Origin: CAYYYP01 sp964475985
GTDB lineage: Bacteria; Bdellovibrionota; UBA1018; CAYHWW01
DNA: 64,000 bases
Reading direction: 5' to 3'
NCBI GenBank assembly: GCA_964475985.1
Contig: CAYYYP010000015.1
Span: 1-64,000, forward strand
Below are positions 63,105-64,000 of the stretch, piece after piece. Made by a program: the position numbers and the translations under genes. Below the pieces are notes generated by a model. The model did not search any database. It was not told where the DNA came from and saw nothing but the letters and a program-made list of their open reading frames with translations. The first letter of the stretch is position 1, and every line of letters starts with the position of its first letter.

Positions 63105-63215
63105 CCATTATAGGATACTGGCAGTTCTTGATTCGCAACAGGTCGCATACTCCGACTTTCGGAAAATTACTTTGGCAATTGATGTGACTCGTGACAAGAA
63201 ACTACTTGAGTGCGA

Positions 63216-63291
63216 GGTGACGTGCCCGAATGGCTAAGGGGACGGTTTGCAAAACCGTTTTGTGTAGGTTCGAGTCCTATCGTCACCTCCA
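63216..63291 (+). tRNA. tRNA-Cys (anticodon GCA)
   Basis: The acceptor GGTGACG (63216-63222) pairs with CGTCACC (63281-63287). The discriminator is T and CCA is encoded at 63289-63291. The anticodon loop TTGCAAA gives GCA. T-arm GGTTCGAGTCC is canonical. Confidence 0.95.
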
Positions 63292-63399
63292 AATACTCCA
63301 AATCAAAGATTTTGCGTCAGACTCGAATCTGAATTTAACGTTTTAGGTGCATGAACGTGGTCTAATTTTACGCGTATTGGCATCTTTAAAAAAAGAAAA

Positions 63400-63430
63400 G
63401 GACCAGGGAAAAGAAAATGTTCCCTGGTCC
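63400..63430 (-). terminator. Perfect 11-bp hairpin with leftward T run
   Basis: GGACCAGGGAA (63400-63410) pairs with TTCCCTGGTCC (63420-63430). Read leftward it is followed by TTTTCTTTTTTT, so it terminates minus-strand transcription; there is no minus-strand gene to its right before the rRNA promoter. Confidence 0.7.
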
Positions 63431-63469
63431 GTGAGATTAAGAAAAAGAGCAATTTAGATCAAAGCAAAT

Positions 63470-63718
63470 CTGCCCTGGGGTGAAGGCAGGTGAGCCTAAT
63501 CAAAGGCCGATTTTTAATTACTGCGGCTGCGCTCTTCCCTGTGAACTATTGCGTCTTTTGACGAGAATGAGGGGGGCTCGTGTCGTCAAAGACATCTCCT
63601 TTGGCAACTCGGCTGGCATAGGTTTACAAAGCGAGTTTGTAAACCGACAGCTCCGTGGTTTTGCGAACCCAAAATTTCTCCTGGGCGTGCCTTTTTCAAA
63701 GGGACTCGAATTTTCGAG
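63470..63718. other. Hairpin-rich intergenic segment, possible structured RNA
   Basis: Between tRNA-Cys and the rRNA promoter there is a run of inverted repeats: CTGCC/GGCAG (63470-63489), an 11-bp stem with one bulge at 63553-63593, GGTTTACAAA/TTTGTAAACC (63621-63645, perfect 10 bp), GGTT/AACC (63657-63669), CCTTT/AAAGG (63690-63702) and CTCGAA/TTCGAG (63705-63718). A plus-strand frame of 85 codons covers it but looks unlike a protein. A minus-strand transcript would end at the 63400 terminator. I did not match it to tmRNA, RNase P, 6S or SRP RNA. Confidence 0.4.
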
Positions 63719-63914
63719 ATTCCTTAATCAGTTTTAATTAATGTTTTACTCCAATGCCTACCATGCCCGCACTTTTGCGCTCATGAACGACCTGTTTCTC
63801 TTATTTTAACGCTAAGGTCTAAGTTCTGAAACTAATTCACGCCGCAGTGTGGCGCGGAAATCTGGCCCTTTTTCCTGAGTTGTAAAAAAAAATTAAGAAT
63901 TCTAAAAAACCTTG

Positions 63915-63943
63915 TTGACGCTTTCGATTAACGTCCTTAGTAT
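63915..63943 (+). promoter_or_regulatory. Probable rRNA operon promoter
   Basis: TTGACG (63915-63920), 17 bases and TAGTAT (63938-63943). The following TTCTTTGACAACT is the boxA/leader-like sequence often found before 16S rRNA. The 16S gene would start beyond the window. The segment from about 63741 to 63914 shows nothing else. Confidence 0.7.
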
Positions 63944-64000
63944 CTGGCTTCGTTCTTTGACAACTAGATAGGATAGGTAATTCTGAATAGATCGATAGGA

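Noticed and set aside
63498..63608. A 24-26 codon minus-strand frame after AAAGGAG.
   Set aside because: The ATG abuts the ribosome binding site with zero spacing, and only a TTG has normal spacing. Too short and unsupported to call.
63480..63737. An 85-codon plus-strand frame in the hairpin-rich gap.
   Set aside because: It starts at GTG without a ribosome binding site, overlaps six inverted repeats and has no recognisable motif; I treat the segment as non-coding.

Overview
The window looks like about 64 kb of chromosome from a Gram-negative bacterium. The gene set (an Mla/MCE lipid transporter, HldD for LPS heptose, OmpA-type and other outer-membrane proteins, very many lipoproteins and exported proteins, RpoH) fits a diderm. 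The abundance of long, unrecognised exported proteins, the Rcp1-type response-regulator clusters and the lexA-imuA-imuB-dnaE2 cassette suggest the Bdellovibrionota (Bdellovibrio-like or Oligoflexia-like). The lineage is inference; no rRNA gene lies inside the window. No CRISPR array, insertion sequence or prophage was seen, and the last bases look like the promoter and leader of an rRNA operon.

Layout. 1-12.1 kb is mostly leftward: an incomplete histidine kinase at the edge, a small CsbD-like gene (rightward), the SOS mutagenesis operon lexA-imuA-imuB-dnaE2, a broken MAPEG gene, and a five-gene two-component cluster. 12.2-16.2 kb holds a redox/detoxification group: GST, a small zinc-ribbon membrane protein and pirin leftward, and an exported protein, an FMN reductase and a zinc alcohol dehydrogenase rightward. 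16.3-28.9 kb is accessory: a large exported protein with Fic and nucleoside-phosphorylase-like regions, a serine hydrolase, two paralogous lipoproteins, a polytopic membrane protein and an Ala/Pro/Arg-rich exported protein. 28.9-38 kb holds folE, a lytic transglycosylase, and lysC, an unknown gene, aspS and glpD. 38-48 kb is a cell-surface island: a 1355-residue von Willebrand A protein, a collagen-like lipoprotein with a cysteine-bearing repeat, an OmpA-family protein and another lipoprotein. 48-56 kb is one long leftward operon: unknown membrane protein, tmk, holB, two MlaF-like ATPases, two MlaE-like permeases, one MlaD-like MCE protein, purK. 56-64 kb holds an outer-membrane protein behind a C9 tract, rpoH, rpsO, pnp, hldD, a transglutaminase-like exported protein, tRNA-Cys, a hairpin-rich gap and the rRNA promoter.

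How the genes work together. LexA probably represses its own operon, through a candidate inverted repeat next to the -10 box, and so controls the ImuA/ImuB/DnaE2 translesion system. In this sequence that system is compromised: dnaE2 is cut by an in-frame TAG followed directly by ATG, and ImuB lacks most of its N-terminal region. A few hundred bases upstream the MAPEG gene is cut by an in-frame TAA, and the kinase at the left edge has Asn where the phospho-accepting His should be. All three are single-base differences from the expected codon, so sequence error should be excluded first.

The strongest candidates for undescribed biology are the exported Fic protein, the collagen-like lipoprotein repeat module, the asymmetric double-ATPase/double-permease MCE transporter, the Shine-Dalgarno-sequestering hairpin before the 46.3-kb lipoprotein, the poly-C spacer before the 57-kb outer-membrane protein, and the hairpin-rich segment between tRNA-Cys and the rRNA promoter.
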